A stretch of 64,000 nt of DNA from Ophiura sarsii. Its lineage: Eukaryota > Echinodermata > Ophiuroidea > Amphilepidida > Ophiuridae. Each line of letters begins with the position of its first letter. The stretch's first letter is position 1. The position numbers were made by a program, and so were the translations under genes. The stretch is from NCBI GenBank assembly GCA_035610835.1, contig CM069445.1:80921786-80985785 (forward strand). The letters are read 5' to 3'. Below, one piece after another: positions 34,750-46,186 of the stretch. The notes under the pieces were generated by a model that worked only from the letters and a program-made list of their open reading frames with translations, searched no databases and was not told the origin of the DNA.

Positions 34750-37700
34750 GAAAAGCCTCTTATTGTTATCGCAGAAAATATTCCAGTTTGATCGATTAAG
34801 CACTGTTCAGATAGAGTGCCCGAGTGGACAGTTTACTTCCATCACATAACATCCGAATCTTTTTATTTTTAAAAGCCTTTATATTAATGATATCCAACAA
34901 ATCTTTTGTCAACATAATGTAACAGGCAAATTGATGTATGTAAATGAGATTGTGATTGGTCCAAGCCCCATAGATACCATCGGGTCACAAGCAGATACAT
35001 ATATTACATCAGGATGAGATAGAACTCTTTGTCTTCACGTGGGGGTTCTCAAATATTGTCTATATACCAACATCTGACCATTTCTTTGTGAAATCGTAAA
35101 ACATGCAACATATAGAACAATGTAATGATGATGATGAACATGTCTTTGTTTATTATTATTTGATACGAGTATAAGAATGTCATTTTATGTAGTATTTTTT
35201 AATAAATGTTCAAAAACATTACAAACCCACCTAAATATTGTATTTTCTTCCATTATAAAGGGTAAGTATTGTAAATGTCAAACTTGACATACGCTTAATA
35301 ACTTGTTGTACACATAAGTAAAGTACATTTCTAAAATTTCACCATTTACACATTTTTAATTGTCCATTTTTTCATTTTGTGTTATTGTTTATATGCAATA
35401 GCAGAACACTCTATTGCATTTTAAAACAAACAAAACGCAGAGAAATCATATATTTTCATACACTAATGCCAGCATATTAAAGAAGGATCTTAACGCATTT
35501 ATATTGTATTCAATTCGTAATGAAAATATATTCTATAATTAGCCTTGTTCTGATTTTCGTCAAGTGTGCCTATAGATTCATCTTATTTTAGATCAATAGA
35601 GATCTATAAGGAGAGACTGGCACATTGTTATGACCATTCGGACACTCCCGACCACCTGTCTTTTTACGCGTACCAAACTAGTTTTCTTAAATTAAGTTTT
35701 GATTTGAGAAATCTTTAACGGGGCCGAGAACTACCATAGTTGGTGTTCAGGTTTCCTAAACTTGTGCAAACCCATTGTCTCTATTTTACCACACAACTTT
35801 AAAATAAAGGTTATGGTTTTATATTACACGTGTTCTACCCATTTACTACCAATGTACCATGAGATATAAAAAATAAAATTGACTTTTCATATCATATTCA
35901 AGTTCTTTGTGTAAAATGCTAAACAGTAACGTTCTTTGGTTCAGCAGCTCTGACATCGAATCGTCGAGACAGCTCAGGCATGGACAAAGCCATTTGACCA
36001 TTGCCATGATTACTTGCTGACCCAGATGGTGTTGTTCGTATGTTATTGTCTGGTGTATGTTATTGTGCATGGAGCCTTATTATAGCTCCTGATCCTTTAT
36101 AATTATACATATGATTTGCTCTGATATGTTTCCGACATTTAACTTTTAAAAATGCGATGCATGCATAAATTAAAAAATACTCGTAATCAAGTGAACGATG
36201 TCATTACGTTTGAAAAAAACATTAAACCTATAAAGTATTTATAATAATTAATATGGTTACCTCATCTGCAATGCTATGTATTAATATTTTAAAAACAAAT
36301 GTCTCACCTTAAGCTTTCGGTATTGAATTCCTTAAATGACTCGTATATATATAAGATACATTGTATTCATACCCACAATTCTTAAAGACAGGCAATGTAA
36401 ATAACTAAATAAAATATGACAAAAGGAACCTTTTTTATAATAGAATAATGTAACTCATGTAAGCTCTAATTTTGCTTTCAAATTACCTAATAATAAACAT
36501 TAATAACTATGAAATAATACTATTTATTAAAGCAGTTATTTCTTGAATTAACTTATTGGTAAATATCTGAAACCTAACACATCAATACACATACCATGGA
36601 TATAATACTCCGTTTGGGTATAATAGTACATACCAAGATTATTTATTGTCTTGTTCAGCAAAATATATATCCTTCGGATTCATATTTATCCAAAAAAGAA
36701 AATATTGTTGAATGATCCCAAATGTCACGGTTAAAGGCTTTGTAAATTAACATAATATTTGCCTGATTAGATAGCTAATGATTGAGCTGATTCAACCATT
36801 ATGAAGTGTATTTGCATGATGAAATATAATAACAAAGAAAGCGACACGCCTCGTGACAGGTCAATAACAATGGTATCGGTAGAAAGAAAAGGTCTCCGAA
36901 AGGTCAATGCTAGAAAGTTTGCAGCTTTTGGAGACTTATATAATTTTATATAAATATTAGTTTTAATCTTGCTAATTACATTAAATGCGTCGATGGTTTT
37001 GATCTGCTTGGCATTTGTGTTTTATCACAATTAAAAGTGAAATATAGACCTATACATTCTTGCAATTATTCCAGTTTTGTTTTTGTAAGCAAAGCGTTTG
37101 ATTATGTTTGTTGATGTATGGATTCTATTTATCAAGTTGTGTTTTACATTTCATAAAATCGTATCGTATATTTGGTTTTATTTATAGGTCAACCTTTGCA
37201 TATTCTTTATTTGATATAGGTTCACAATGGTGCTGAATACCTTTATATTTCTGGTTCGGTATTGTCTAAAAAAAATCGTTGAATAAGAATGAAAGTGTGC
37301 TACAACATTAACAATCAGATAATGTAAACATTTTTAGTATGATTTTAATAGGGCTAGGGCGAAATTCTTTTCAAAATGATTTCGCCTCAACGTCATTTTA
37401 AACAATAGATTTCGCCCTAACGAACAAAAAACGCAATAAATCGCATTGTTTTCTTCGCCTTATCGTATGAATTGCGCTACATTAACTTTTACAAACACTG
37501 TCTTCTGAAGATAGCAATAGCAACATCAATTTGTCCTAGACTTTAAAAGTTGTATGTGTACATAACATGTGTGTAGTATATTTGACCAGAACAGACGGAC
37601 CACCTTCTATGGCCTTGGTGCTTTTACTCAGTAATTAGTTTCATTTTATGTTGGATAATATCCAAGTTAACTGATGAAGATTCTTCAGGCTGTGTGTCGA

Positions 37701-37780
37701 AATGACATTACAATCATTATTACAGAGCGCTGCAGTAAATGAACATTTTTAGGCATATCGTTAAAGATTTACAGCTCAAC
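34750..37780. other. AT-rich non-coding stretch
   Basis: No gene recognised. One small inverted repeat at 37355-37419 (TAGGGCGAAAT facing ATTTCGCCCTA) is the only structure noted. The minus-strand frame at 35846-36070 has no recognisable domain. Confidence 0.5.
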
Positions 37781-37783
37781 ATA

Positions 37784-38692
37784 CAGGGTGAGTCAAAATA
37801 GTCAGGTCCCGATTTCACCGATTTTTTAAACCAGTTAAAATTCAAAAATGAATATATGTAATGACTTGCCTAGCAAGGTGGCATTACTACCTATGTTATT
37901 TCATTTAAATTGGTTATTCGAAACGGGAGATATGATAATTTTTCTAAATTCTGTGAAAAAAATATGTTCCAACTTATCTAAGGGATCCCTATGGATGTTA
38001 ACGTTTAACGCGCGCCTTTTGGATAAGTCAATCAAAGGCGTGTTGGTATTCACAGCAATAACAATTAGGAAAAGAGATTCTATTGTCTTTGCGGTTATGT
38101 TTTCAATAGTTTTCGTGCAATCAGAGATAGCCTATAACAAACATTATTGAGTTTTAACAAAATGCTGACCAAAGTATTTTGAAACTTGTTATTTTAATCG
38201 AACTGATATGAGAGAAGTCTGAGAGAAAACAGATCTTATATCTTTAAACAGTCTGTGCTTTGGCAACTTACCAGGCAAAGTGCATAATCCAATTTTATGA
38301 ATATATTTGTGCAATACTGAGTTATATTATAATATATTTAAATACTTTGCATGCAATATCGATTAATTTACGGATTCAACAACAACAACAAAACCATGAT
38401 ATGTTGGTATAAATTGCAACAGTTACATAGTGTGTTGTGTTGTATGAATAACTAATTAACCATGTTAACATCCACCACCAAACTTGGAACACTTTGGATG
38501 ACGCGTCTTTTCGTAAATATGTTGTAAATCTGGCGTGGAATATGATATTGTCGTGAAAACATAACCAGGTATGAAGAAGTACGTCATACTCTCATAAACA
38601 ATGAAAACAATTACCAATTTTGTACCAGAAGTATTTTTCTTGATTTTTTTAAAACGGGACCTGACTATTTTGTCTGATTTTGACTCACCCTG
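37784..38692. mobile_element. Mariner-like element with TA duplication (909 bp)
   Basis: The left end CAGGGTGAGTCAAAATAGTC, followed by AGGTCCCG, is mirrored by CGGGACCTGACTATTTTGTC ... GACTCACCCTG at the right. TA flanks both sides (37782-37783, 38693-38694). Ends of the CAGGGTG.GTCAAAA type with TA duplication are found in the IS630-Tc1-mariner group. Frames inside (37848-38150 plus, 38465-38713 minus) show no catalytic DDE/D motif that I recognise, so it is probably a deletion derivative. Confidence 0.82.
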
Positions 38693-39389
38693 TAGTATAG
38701 GATTCACTGTCATATAAGCAAATTAAAATGTCATCGAATCTTCTCTCATACCCAGGTAAGTGGTAGTTAGTGCATGCCATCTCTTCAAAGTTTCAAATGT
38801 GGTTATGTTTATCAACATTTTCAAAAATAACGACTTGAAACTGCAATCTAACGGTAGAACGCATCACTTTTATTTAGTTATAATACATCAGCGTAGGTTC
38901 TTGTTCAGTGCGTCACTCACTGACAAATCTCTTCTTCAGACGTCTCAAAAATGACAAATGAAAGGTATTTTAAGATGATACAACTTATCATGCTTTATGT
39001 GCGACGTCATCACACTCCCTCCCTCACACAAATTAGATAATCCAGAAATATTACAGTTTTCAAAAAAGAAACTCAATATCGATTGCTTGCAATAATTAAT
39101 TTTTATTTATTTTCGCTCTTTGTTATTTTATATTTAAATTGTATTGATTGTGTGTTTCGATTGTTGTTCTTTATCATTTAGATTTAATATAAATTCTGTA
39201 GGCTATTTGTATTTCATTCGTATCTCTTCACAATGTTATACAATGTACATGTACATCCATGAACGATTATTTATTAATATTCAAATCTAACTAAAATAAT
39301 ATTTCGAAGATTCTATTGGCTTATATGCAAATAGTGTAATCTCTGTTTCCAAAGTTAAATATATCTTTATATCACGTGATCTTGGGTTA

Positions 39390-39535
39390 TACCGTAGATA
39401 TTCGATATCTAGCCATGTTTATGCCAACTTTGAAACTCTGAAAGAGATGGCGCCCTCTCGCGATTAAAGCCGCCTTTAAAAAAGATCATTCTAACAAAAT
39501 AATTTCGGCGGCGCTGAAAATTACGTACGTAGGCC
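39390..39535 (+). repeat. Left copy of a 140-bp inverted repeat pair
   Basis: TACCGTAGATATTCGATATC through GAGATGGCGCCCTCTCGCGA to AATTTCGGCGGCGCTGAAAA is repeated inverted at 43436-43572. The two lie 4 kb apart. The outer end contains the palindrome-like GATATTCGATATC. Confidence 0.85.
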
Positions 39536-39975
39536 TAATGTTCGTAGTATATAGTCAGTTCAGTCAGTCATTAGCGCGATCACTAAAACTAGAGAGATAA
39601 GCTCTTTCTGTTATGAAGATCCCGTAGATTCTCCTAGTTAATTATGTTGCATTAGATGCTCGATCATTCGGAGATCGAAATTTGTAAGTGTGTTAACGTT
39701 AATGAATTATCATCGAAATTATAGAACCCAGAACGCTTGACCTAAAAGTTGTCTACCTCTATAGTCCATCTTACTGTATATGGGGCAAGAGTTCCAACAG
39801 TTCTGACAATATACATTTGATTGTTAGCTTTCAGTGTGTGTGTTATCACGTTATGTATATTTCAAATAAAATATACGCCCCCCCCCAAATTTCCTAAAAT
39901 TACTGATTTTTGGTCGAATAACTCGATAGACTACCACTAGTTCATTATTCATTGAACACGACGGTTGCTTCAATG

Positions 39976-40057
39976 AGTAGTATGGCCGAGCGGTTTAGGC
40001 TTTAGACTATAAATCTATTGGATTCTCCCCGCGTCGGTTCGAATCCTGCTGAATACC
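39976..40057 (+). tRNA. tRNA-Ser-like sequence, anticodon loop changed
   Basis: TGGCCGAGCGG (A box), a class II-length variable arm (ATTCTCCCCGCG) and GGTTCGAATCC (perfect B box) match tRNA-Ser. The anticodon loop reads CTATAAA, so ATA sits where the 41.9-kb copy has AGA. The acceptor ends do not pair well (AGTAGTA with TGAATAC). Likely a tRNA pseudogene or tRNA-derived repeat. It shares about 65 bp of upstream sequence with the second copy. Confidence 0.5.
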
Positions 40058-40344
40058 TTTTGTTACAAAAAGCGATTTAGTCTCTGTGTATTGGGAAATG
40101 AAATGACGTATATTTTTACTCCACACATTTTCATTCATGGATGTAATTGCCTACCTCCAGACACACACCAGAGTATCTTAAATGCATTATTACCAAGATT
40201 TTTCACATTTTAATGTCGGGAACCTTATAACCTTTAAAACATTTACATTCCAATAAATGTGTTAATGCAAGGTTTTTATTCAAATATGTTTTCTATTTAT
40301 ATTAGACCTACTCCTTTATTTTCATATCAGTTTGAAATATTAAG

Positions 40345-40545
40345 GTGCTACACTTAAACACTCTCCACGTGCCAGGCGTCTGCAGACGACATTCCAAAAT
40401 TTCACAGAATATTTCAAAAATTGAAATAAGTATACATGCCTAGTATTTTTTCATTAATCCTTTGGATTAATTGGACCAGAGAGTTGTTATAGACCTTGCA
40501 AGCTGTTTATATACAATAAAAGCAACAGCCGCATGGAAAGTGTTT
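40345..40545. mobile_element. Family C-related element, rearranged
   Basis: Starts AACACTCTCCACGTGCC and ends GGAAAGTGTTTAG, close to the CACTTTCCACG termini of the TTAA element at 24.05 kb. It contains GTCTGCAGACGACATTCC near the left end. The interior differs from the other copies, so it is a deleted or rearranged relative. Confidence 0.5.
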
Positions 40546-40869
40546 AGGGCCCATTAACAACCCAAATTGTTCCTATTTTACACGGGGTGTATTTTTGTTG
40601 TGACACAATCAGTTGCATAGATGTAATCGTTTCGTTGTCATTATCAATCGTCTTCTAAAAATGACATTAAAGATCGATAATTGCTCAGCAGCAAAATGAC
40701 AAGCTCAACATTCTTCAATGGGTATTTAAGCGATGTGCAACCAAGCATGAATCGGTATTCAGCGTGCCATGTAATAAATAATATTGAATTCATTGGTGTC
40801 CACTGGAATGAATAAAAGTCAGGAAACTATAAACAGTTTGGGGAAATAAAAAATAACATGAAGACTACC

Positions 40870-40943
40870 ATGAAATATACACGGTCTCGAACCCGGGTCC
40901 TCTCGCTTCTGTGGCCGGGGTTTACCCACTAGACCACACGGAT
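40870..40943 (-). other. tRNA-derived sequence with A and B boxes
   Basis: On the minus strand TGGTCTAGTGGGTA (A box) is followed about 40 bases later by GGGTTCGAGACC (B box) and then GTGTATATTTC. The stems are poorly formed and the acceptor ends do not pair. The B box and the GTGTAT that follows match the element at 2.2 kb, so both belong to one tRNA-derived repeat family. Confidence 0.5.
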
Positions 40944-41933
40944 ACTATGTTTAAGTGAGCACCACAAGACAAGCCTTAATGTATTAGCAGTCGTGTCAGC
41001 AGTTGCCACAGTTTAGTGAATCTATGGTCTATTGTAGACGACACGATTTTATTTTCACGTGGAATGAGGATGTCAAAATATCAGCCTTAGGCGTAAACAA
41101 AATTGTTTCCGGTAGGCCGCGCGCATAATGGCGACGTAAATTAATACCGCATTTCATTTTGTTATTTCTCATGTTTTAAAATATATAATCTCAAACGCGA
41201 TTTAAATACAAATTACCGTAATATTAACATTTTACACAAACAATTGAATCTGACTGCTCTGGGAAGCCCAGTATGACATGGGGCACAGTAGTAATAGTAT
41301 ACTGGCTGTGATTATTTCAATTTGTGTCTTCAGGGTTCGCGGCGCGGCGTATGCTAAATTGCAAAAATTGCCTTTAGAAAGTCATACCACCGCACTTCTC
41401 CCCCCCCCCCCCCCCTCAAAAAAAACACCCCACACCGCATCTCGCATCTTGGTTTTCAGACCACCTAGCGGAAACAAACTTGTTTTTGTTTTTTTGCCTT
41501 ATAGGTCTAACAGTGCCAATAATAAGGCATTTCAATTAGGTTCAACGCAATGTGCCTGCAGCCTAGGTTTATTTTTACTACATGTAAGGGGTGCTACAAC
41601 AAGTTGGCTAAAGTCGTGTTTGCCGGGACGATGCTCGAAAATGCTATTTTCTATAAAATATGGGTTTTTTTCTTTACCGAAAAAATGACGGTTTATTTGC
41701 CGTGGCCTTGACTCTTGTCGGCCTTGAATTTTGTTTTATTAGGCTTTAACTTTTTTCGATCATCAATGTATTGTTCTTCGCGTTGATATTGATACCAAAT
41801 TTAACTTGCTGAGACGCCGATTTTACATTTAAAATACGACTTAGAAAGTGGGTTTGATTTGGCTATTGGGTCGAATAACTCAACAGTTCACCACTAGTTC
41901 ATTATTTAGTGCACACGATAGACGCTTCAATGA

Positions 41934-42016
41934 GTAGGCATGGCCGAGTGGTTTAGGACTATGGACTAGAAATCTGCTGAATTCTCCCCGCCTGGGTTCG
42001 AGTCCTGCAGAATACC
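41934..42016 (+). tRNA. tRNA-Ser(AGA)-like sequence
   Basis: TGGCCGAGTGG (A box), anticodon loop CTAGAAA with AGA, a long variable arm and GGTTCGAGTCC (B box) match tRNA-Ser(AGA). The acceptor pairs at only four of seven positions (GTAGGCA with AGAATAC) and the T stem has one mismatch and two wobble pairs. It may be a degenerate gene. Its upstream flank (about 41868-41933) resembles that of the copy at 39.98 kb, consistent with a duplicated tRNA unit. Confidence 0.55.
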
Positions 42017-42259
42017 ATGTTTATTTTATTAAAACAGAAATTGCATCCTGGATAAATATGACTTTCCCTTCAAATGAACCTAAGTTGATCAAAATTGATA
42101 ATCGTGGCGCAGGCCAACCAAAAGACGTAATCTTCCCTGGTTAATTTTCACGTTTGGCGTCTGACTGCCAAGCATCATTGATATAAAACGCATGCAACAA
42201 ATTAGTGTGAAACTTTGTTCATCATTTTTTAACCTTATACATTAAAATATTCATAGTGT

Positions 42260-42303
42260 TCCTCATTAATTAATTAATTAATTTGTTTATTTATTTATTT
42301 ATA
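42260..42303 (+). repeat. ATTA/TTTA microsatellites
   Basis: Short runs of TTAA and TTTA tetranucleotides. Confidence 0.85.
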
Positions 42304-42837
42304 AGATTTTGCTAACATAATTATCATTTTTTATATCATCTGATTCGGAGCGCACAATGAGAATTAACCAATATTTGTAACTTTTCTAAAATAACAATTA
42401 ATAGGTCTCTGATTCGCATTCAAACCATAAAATTATAGGTACATGTACATTCGATGTATTCCCAACTGCTAGTCTAATCTGATGACCGTGTTAACTATCA
42501 CGCTATACACCAAGGAGTATATAATGGCTACACGCTTTGGATTCAACGATTGAAATGAATAACATCCCAGAGGAAATATTTACCGTTCCAAAAGATGTGT
42601 TACGTAATAACTTCTCTGGTTATTGAATAGAGAATATTGGAGATAGAATAGAGACTATACTTATGCGTCCCCGTAACAAAAGGTTACCCGCTTTCGCTGT
42701 TCAGATCGATTCAATGCACGACCTTCAAAGAATGACCTATTATACATTTGGCGGGTTATTTTTATTTTGAATCGAGTATCTATCAACATGTGTAATTGGC
42801 ACTGTGAGAAATTTATCGGATTTACCGCGCTGGGGGT

Positions 42838-42865
42838 GGGGGGGGGGGGGTGGGGGGTGGGGTGC
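42838..42865 (+). repeat. G-rich run
   Basis: A long run of G with occasional T. It is followed at 42964-43012 by C-rich sequence and TAGCTACGCCACTCG, a terminus often seen at the end of dispersed repeats. The minus-strand frame here (42661-42978) is an artefact of the run. Confidence 0.75.
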
Positions 42866-43435
42866 TTGTCACAATCCCCCTCACACATCCCTCTCAAGTT
42901 AGTTGTTGTGACTCGTTGAATTCTCAAAAGTTGCCAGCTTGGCAAAGTCATTTTTATTTTGCCCAACCCCCACCCCACCCCAACTCATTATAAAAAAACC
43001 TAGCTACGCCACTCGAATAAAAATCAATCATACATGTATAAAGATTTTTTCTTATTTTTTTTTCTTCTTTAGGATAGGCTGGTTCCTAAAAAATATTAAC
43101 TGGTGACAAAATAAAGTAAATTGATAATTTTGGGATATTTTCTCTATAGTCAGTGTTTTTAAAACTTAATTTTGAATTTAGCTGCTTAATAATATATCCT
43201 TAAAAATATCGAATAGCAACAAATACTATTTATGAACAATAAAAGATACATTGGTTAAGTCGAATATGACCTGCCAGAGTCTAGACCTCGCCCCTCGATT
43301 CTCCGTATTGTACGACTGCTGTTTTACCCCGTTACCAGACACTCACACTCGTATACATGTAGTCATTGGATAGGTCCCGGGATAGATTCTTGATCCGAAA
43401 ATTATATTAAACGGACTATATACTGCGACATTACT

Positions 43436-43572
43436 TACGTCATTTTCAGCGCCGCCGAAATTATTTTGTTAGAATGATCTTTTTAAAAGCCGGCTTTAAT
43501 CGCGAGAGGGCGACATCTCTTTCAGAGTTTCAAAGTTGGTAAAACATGGCTAGATATCGAATATCTACGGTA
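43436..43572 (-). repeat. Right copy of the 140-bp inverted repeat pair
   Basis: Inverted copy of 39390-39535, ending GATATCGAATATCTACGGTA. Between them lie the tRNA-like sequences and low-complexity runs, but no transposase. The pair could be the ends of one 4.18-kb element or two independent insertions. Confidence 0.85.
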
Positions 43573-43615
43573 TTGTTCTAAATCTAACACAATGCTAAAA
43601 TCCTATAGACTTTAA

Positions 43616-43853
43616 CATTTTCCACGTGGCTATTATAGTTTTACCATACAAAATAGATTTGTCAGAAACCGTTCCCAACTTTCAAAGTCTTATCTCAAGG
43701 AATACTGAACCAAGAGTCCAAGACTAAGCACTTGTGTACTTATTTTAATGCATTTCTCATGGTGATTCCAAATATGGTAATAAAATACAATTATTTTGAT
43801 ATTTTTTGAAATTTTGGAAGTGTCGTCTGCACAGACGACTGCCGCGTGTGGAT
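43616..43853. mobile_element. Family C element, copy 2
   Basis: Left end preceded by TTAA (43612-43615) and starting CATTTTCCACG. The interior shares CAACTTTCAAAGTCT and GCATTTCTCATGGTGATTC with the element at 24.05 kb. The right part, GTCGTCTGCACAGACGACTG, is a local palindrome and no right TTAA is seen. Rearranged at that end. Confidence 0.65.
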
Positions 43854-44609
43854 CTTATTTGATTTTTTTTTTGATTTTTCATGAAATTTATCGTGATCAC
43901 CAAATATGCATCTAAGGAAAGAGATTAGTGTTATTAAAATTAAAAAAAACTCAAGGTGAGTTTAAAGAAACTTAATGGAACTTTTATATATTTTTTCATT
44001 TTATTGGCATGTTATTATTGCAGATTAATAAACTATACCCTGGATGGAAGAGTTTCTTTAATGCATTTTCTTGTCATTGTTTGGCTTTCATTTATACGAT
44101 GTTGTCTTCTCAATCTCAACGGTATTACCATGGCTACGGATTATTGCTATTGTTCGGTTAGCGTAACAAAACAATTCCATAAAAGAGCTTTTAAAATACA
44201 CAGATTTAAGAGCTTTGCTGGCAAAACTTCAACAACGTACAACAACACCTCACGGATATATTTGTTGTATCGAGCCAAGTTCTCAGCGTAACTTAGGGTC
44301 TTCAATGAGGGGGTGTGGGGGCAGGCATGTGATAAGGGGCCATAACCACTATTTTTTTGTATATTTTTTCATTTCATTCGGGGCAATGGGGGGGGGGCCT
44401 TCTGCAAGTTCTAGTTCCAGTAAAACTGATAAATAACATACATGTATACTTGAAACCAATATTGAATAGATAAAAACATCACGAGATGTTGTTTCTGGCT
44501 TTGGAAGGATGTTTCTGCGTTTAGTGATGCAGTAAGATGAAGATGAAGATGTATGTTTTCTGCGAAACATTTAAGTTGGTAATTATAGACATAATGTATC
44601 TCCCATTAA

Positions 44610-44950
44610 AGGTAGATGACCCGATCACATTTTCGTAACACATAATTATTTCAAACATACGGAGATTTTCATATCATATGAAAGCTCGTATTTTTCTCAT
44701 CATTATACTGAAATTTGACGGCCTAAATCGGTATAATTACGGAGAAATTGATGAAATAACGTCGAATTACCGCGAATGGTGGTAACCACCGATATAGTTT
44801 GTGTACTACTCAATGGGTACAGTTCACAGCATCTTGTGCGTCTAAAATAAGAACCAGTAGAGCTATGCAACTCAAACTTTGGAACACGACTTTTTTAAGG
44901 ATGACCTTTCATGTAGAATAGAAAACTTCAAGTTGAAAATCGGAACACCT
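44610..44950. mobile_element. TTAA-flanked miniature element, family A copy 2
   Basis: TTAA at 44606-44609 and 44951-44954. Left end AGGTAGATGACCCGATCAC. The right end, AAAATCGGAACACCT, has lost the CATCT segment. Nearly identical to the copy at 47.7 kb over 340 bp, so both are young. The frames here (44879-45094 and similar) are translated transposon. Confidence 0.88.
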
Positions 44951-45204
44951 TTAAGCAAGGGATTAAGTATGGTGATTGTCTCTAAATTCCACTCCTTTCA
45001 CAGATTCAGACAACCACCGTCATCCAGTCAGAATCGAGGTCCGTGCAACAGAAACAAACCGGCTCTTTTGTCAAATATGTATAAGAGGTTTTAACCTCTA
45101 TATAGCACGCCACCACCTTTGGAAATCCTGGATCCGCCCCTGTCTCATCGTACAATCATTTGAACTAACAATAAAAATAACATTTGACAACATTACATGG
45201 TCAT

Positions 45205-45300
45205 GATTCAATGCAATATCATTGCAGCCATCAACTACAAGTTTTGAAAAACATTAACTTTAGTAGATATGTATAAATTAGCTTATGTCGTAAGACGTGT
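45205..45300 (+). repeat. Dispersed repeat R, copy 3
   Basis: Shares CATTGCAGCCATCAAC.ACAAGTTT, then AACATTAACTTTA and TCGTAAGACG, with copies at 5.9 and 8.9 kb. More diverged than those two. Confidence 0.6.
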
Positions 45301-45395
45301 CGACGTTCCTAGACAGCAACATTAATGCTAGATTTTTCTGGTTTCATCTATTTTTCTTCCATCTCTAATGTTTTAAAATGCTTTTTATTTTGCAG

Positions 45396-45477
45396 CGGAT
45401 GCGGAGATGAGAGGAGAGGACCGGGAGACAAAGCTATGATGGTCAATGATGGATACAAAGACAAAGTAGCCAACTAA
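45396..45477 (+). CDS. Possible terminal coding exon, partial
   Basis: A pyrimidine-rich tract ending TTTTTATTTTGCAG (through 45395) is a strong splice acceptor. Reading from 45397, the second base of the exon, gives GCGDERRGPGDKAMMVNDGY, then KDKVAN and TAA at 45475-45477. The peptide is hydrophilic and codon use looks unlike the surrounding AT-rich noise. An AATAAA lies at 45970-45975, a usable polyadenylation site. No matching upstream exon or known family was recognised, so this rests on splice signal and composition alone. Confidence 0.4.
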
Positions 45478-45763
45478 CCAGCAGGTTTTCTGATTGTTTC
45501 TCCTCTGTGTATTCACGAGAAATTAGATCCGTATTGGTCTATTGTCCGTCCCTCAATCATCATTGTCAGATTACGTACTTCTTTTGTCCGGCACGTGGCT
45601 ACGTCCTTATAAAGTTTAAAAGGACAAAGAGGATAATTAAAAATCCCACTTGTGCCGCGTGCGGGGTCGCGTGCGGAGATTACGGCGTGTTGTTATCCCG
45701 CGTTGTTAATACAACGCATAAAAGCCAATGTCCGATATTTAGCCAAATCAATAGGATTATTAT

Positions 45764-45870
45764 TCATTTCAATTACTCGGCTGGTATCATTTGCTTGATC
45801 CTCGCGTTTATTTAATTAAGTTTCGCTCGTCATAGATTCTGCTAGAATCATGCTTATAGGCCATCATCAA
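45764..45870 (+). repeat. Copy of the dispersed repeat from 2.3 kb
   Basis: TTACTCGGCTGGTATCATTTGCTTGATC ... CTTATAGGCCATCAT resembles the tandem pair at 2300-2625, particularly its second unit. Confidence 0.6.
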
Positions 45871-46066
45871 TTGTTATTATTTACAAATCAATAGGAGTGG
45901 ACATTATATATGGACTGAGCTCAAGTCCAATTTTTGAGTTTAATACCAACAACAAAATCATCTTATCAGAATAAAATACATGTTTATTTTTTGTGTAAGT
46001 AAAGAGACATGATTAATGCTTAGGGTCGAGATGCATGGTTCTTCGGACAATAGATTTCGTGGTTTT

Positions 46067-46146
46067 TGTTCTGTTCTGTTCTGTTCTGTTGTTCTGCTCT
46101 GTTCTGTTCTGTTCTGTTCTGTTCTGTTCTGTTCTGTTCTGTTCTG
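46067..46146 (+). repeat. GTTCT pentanucleotide microsatellite
   Basis: About 15 GTTCT units with one interruption near 46090. Cys/Ser-Val-Leu-Phe-rich peptides on the plus strand and Glu-Gln-Asn-Arg-Thr-rich peptides on the minus strand are simple translations of the repeat. Confidence 0.95.
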
Positions 46147-46186
46147 TTTTTGTGGGGTGTTTTATGTTTTTTGGGAGGTTTTTTTC

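Noticed and set aside
41278..41688. 136-codon plus-strand frame with a proline run
   Set aside because: The proline run is a C homopolymer; no domain and AT-rich remainder.
42661..42978. 105-codon minus-strand frame with a proline-rich stretch
   Set aside because: Generated by a G-rich low-complexity run.
45507..45815. 102-codon plus-strand frame
   Set aside because: Runs into a dispersed repeat copy at 45764 and has no recognisable domain; more likely 3' UTR or noise.
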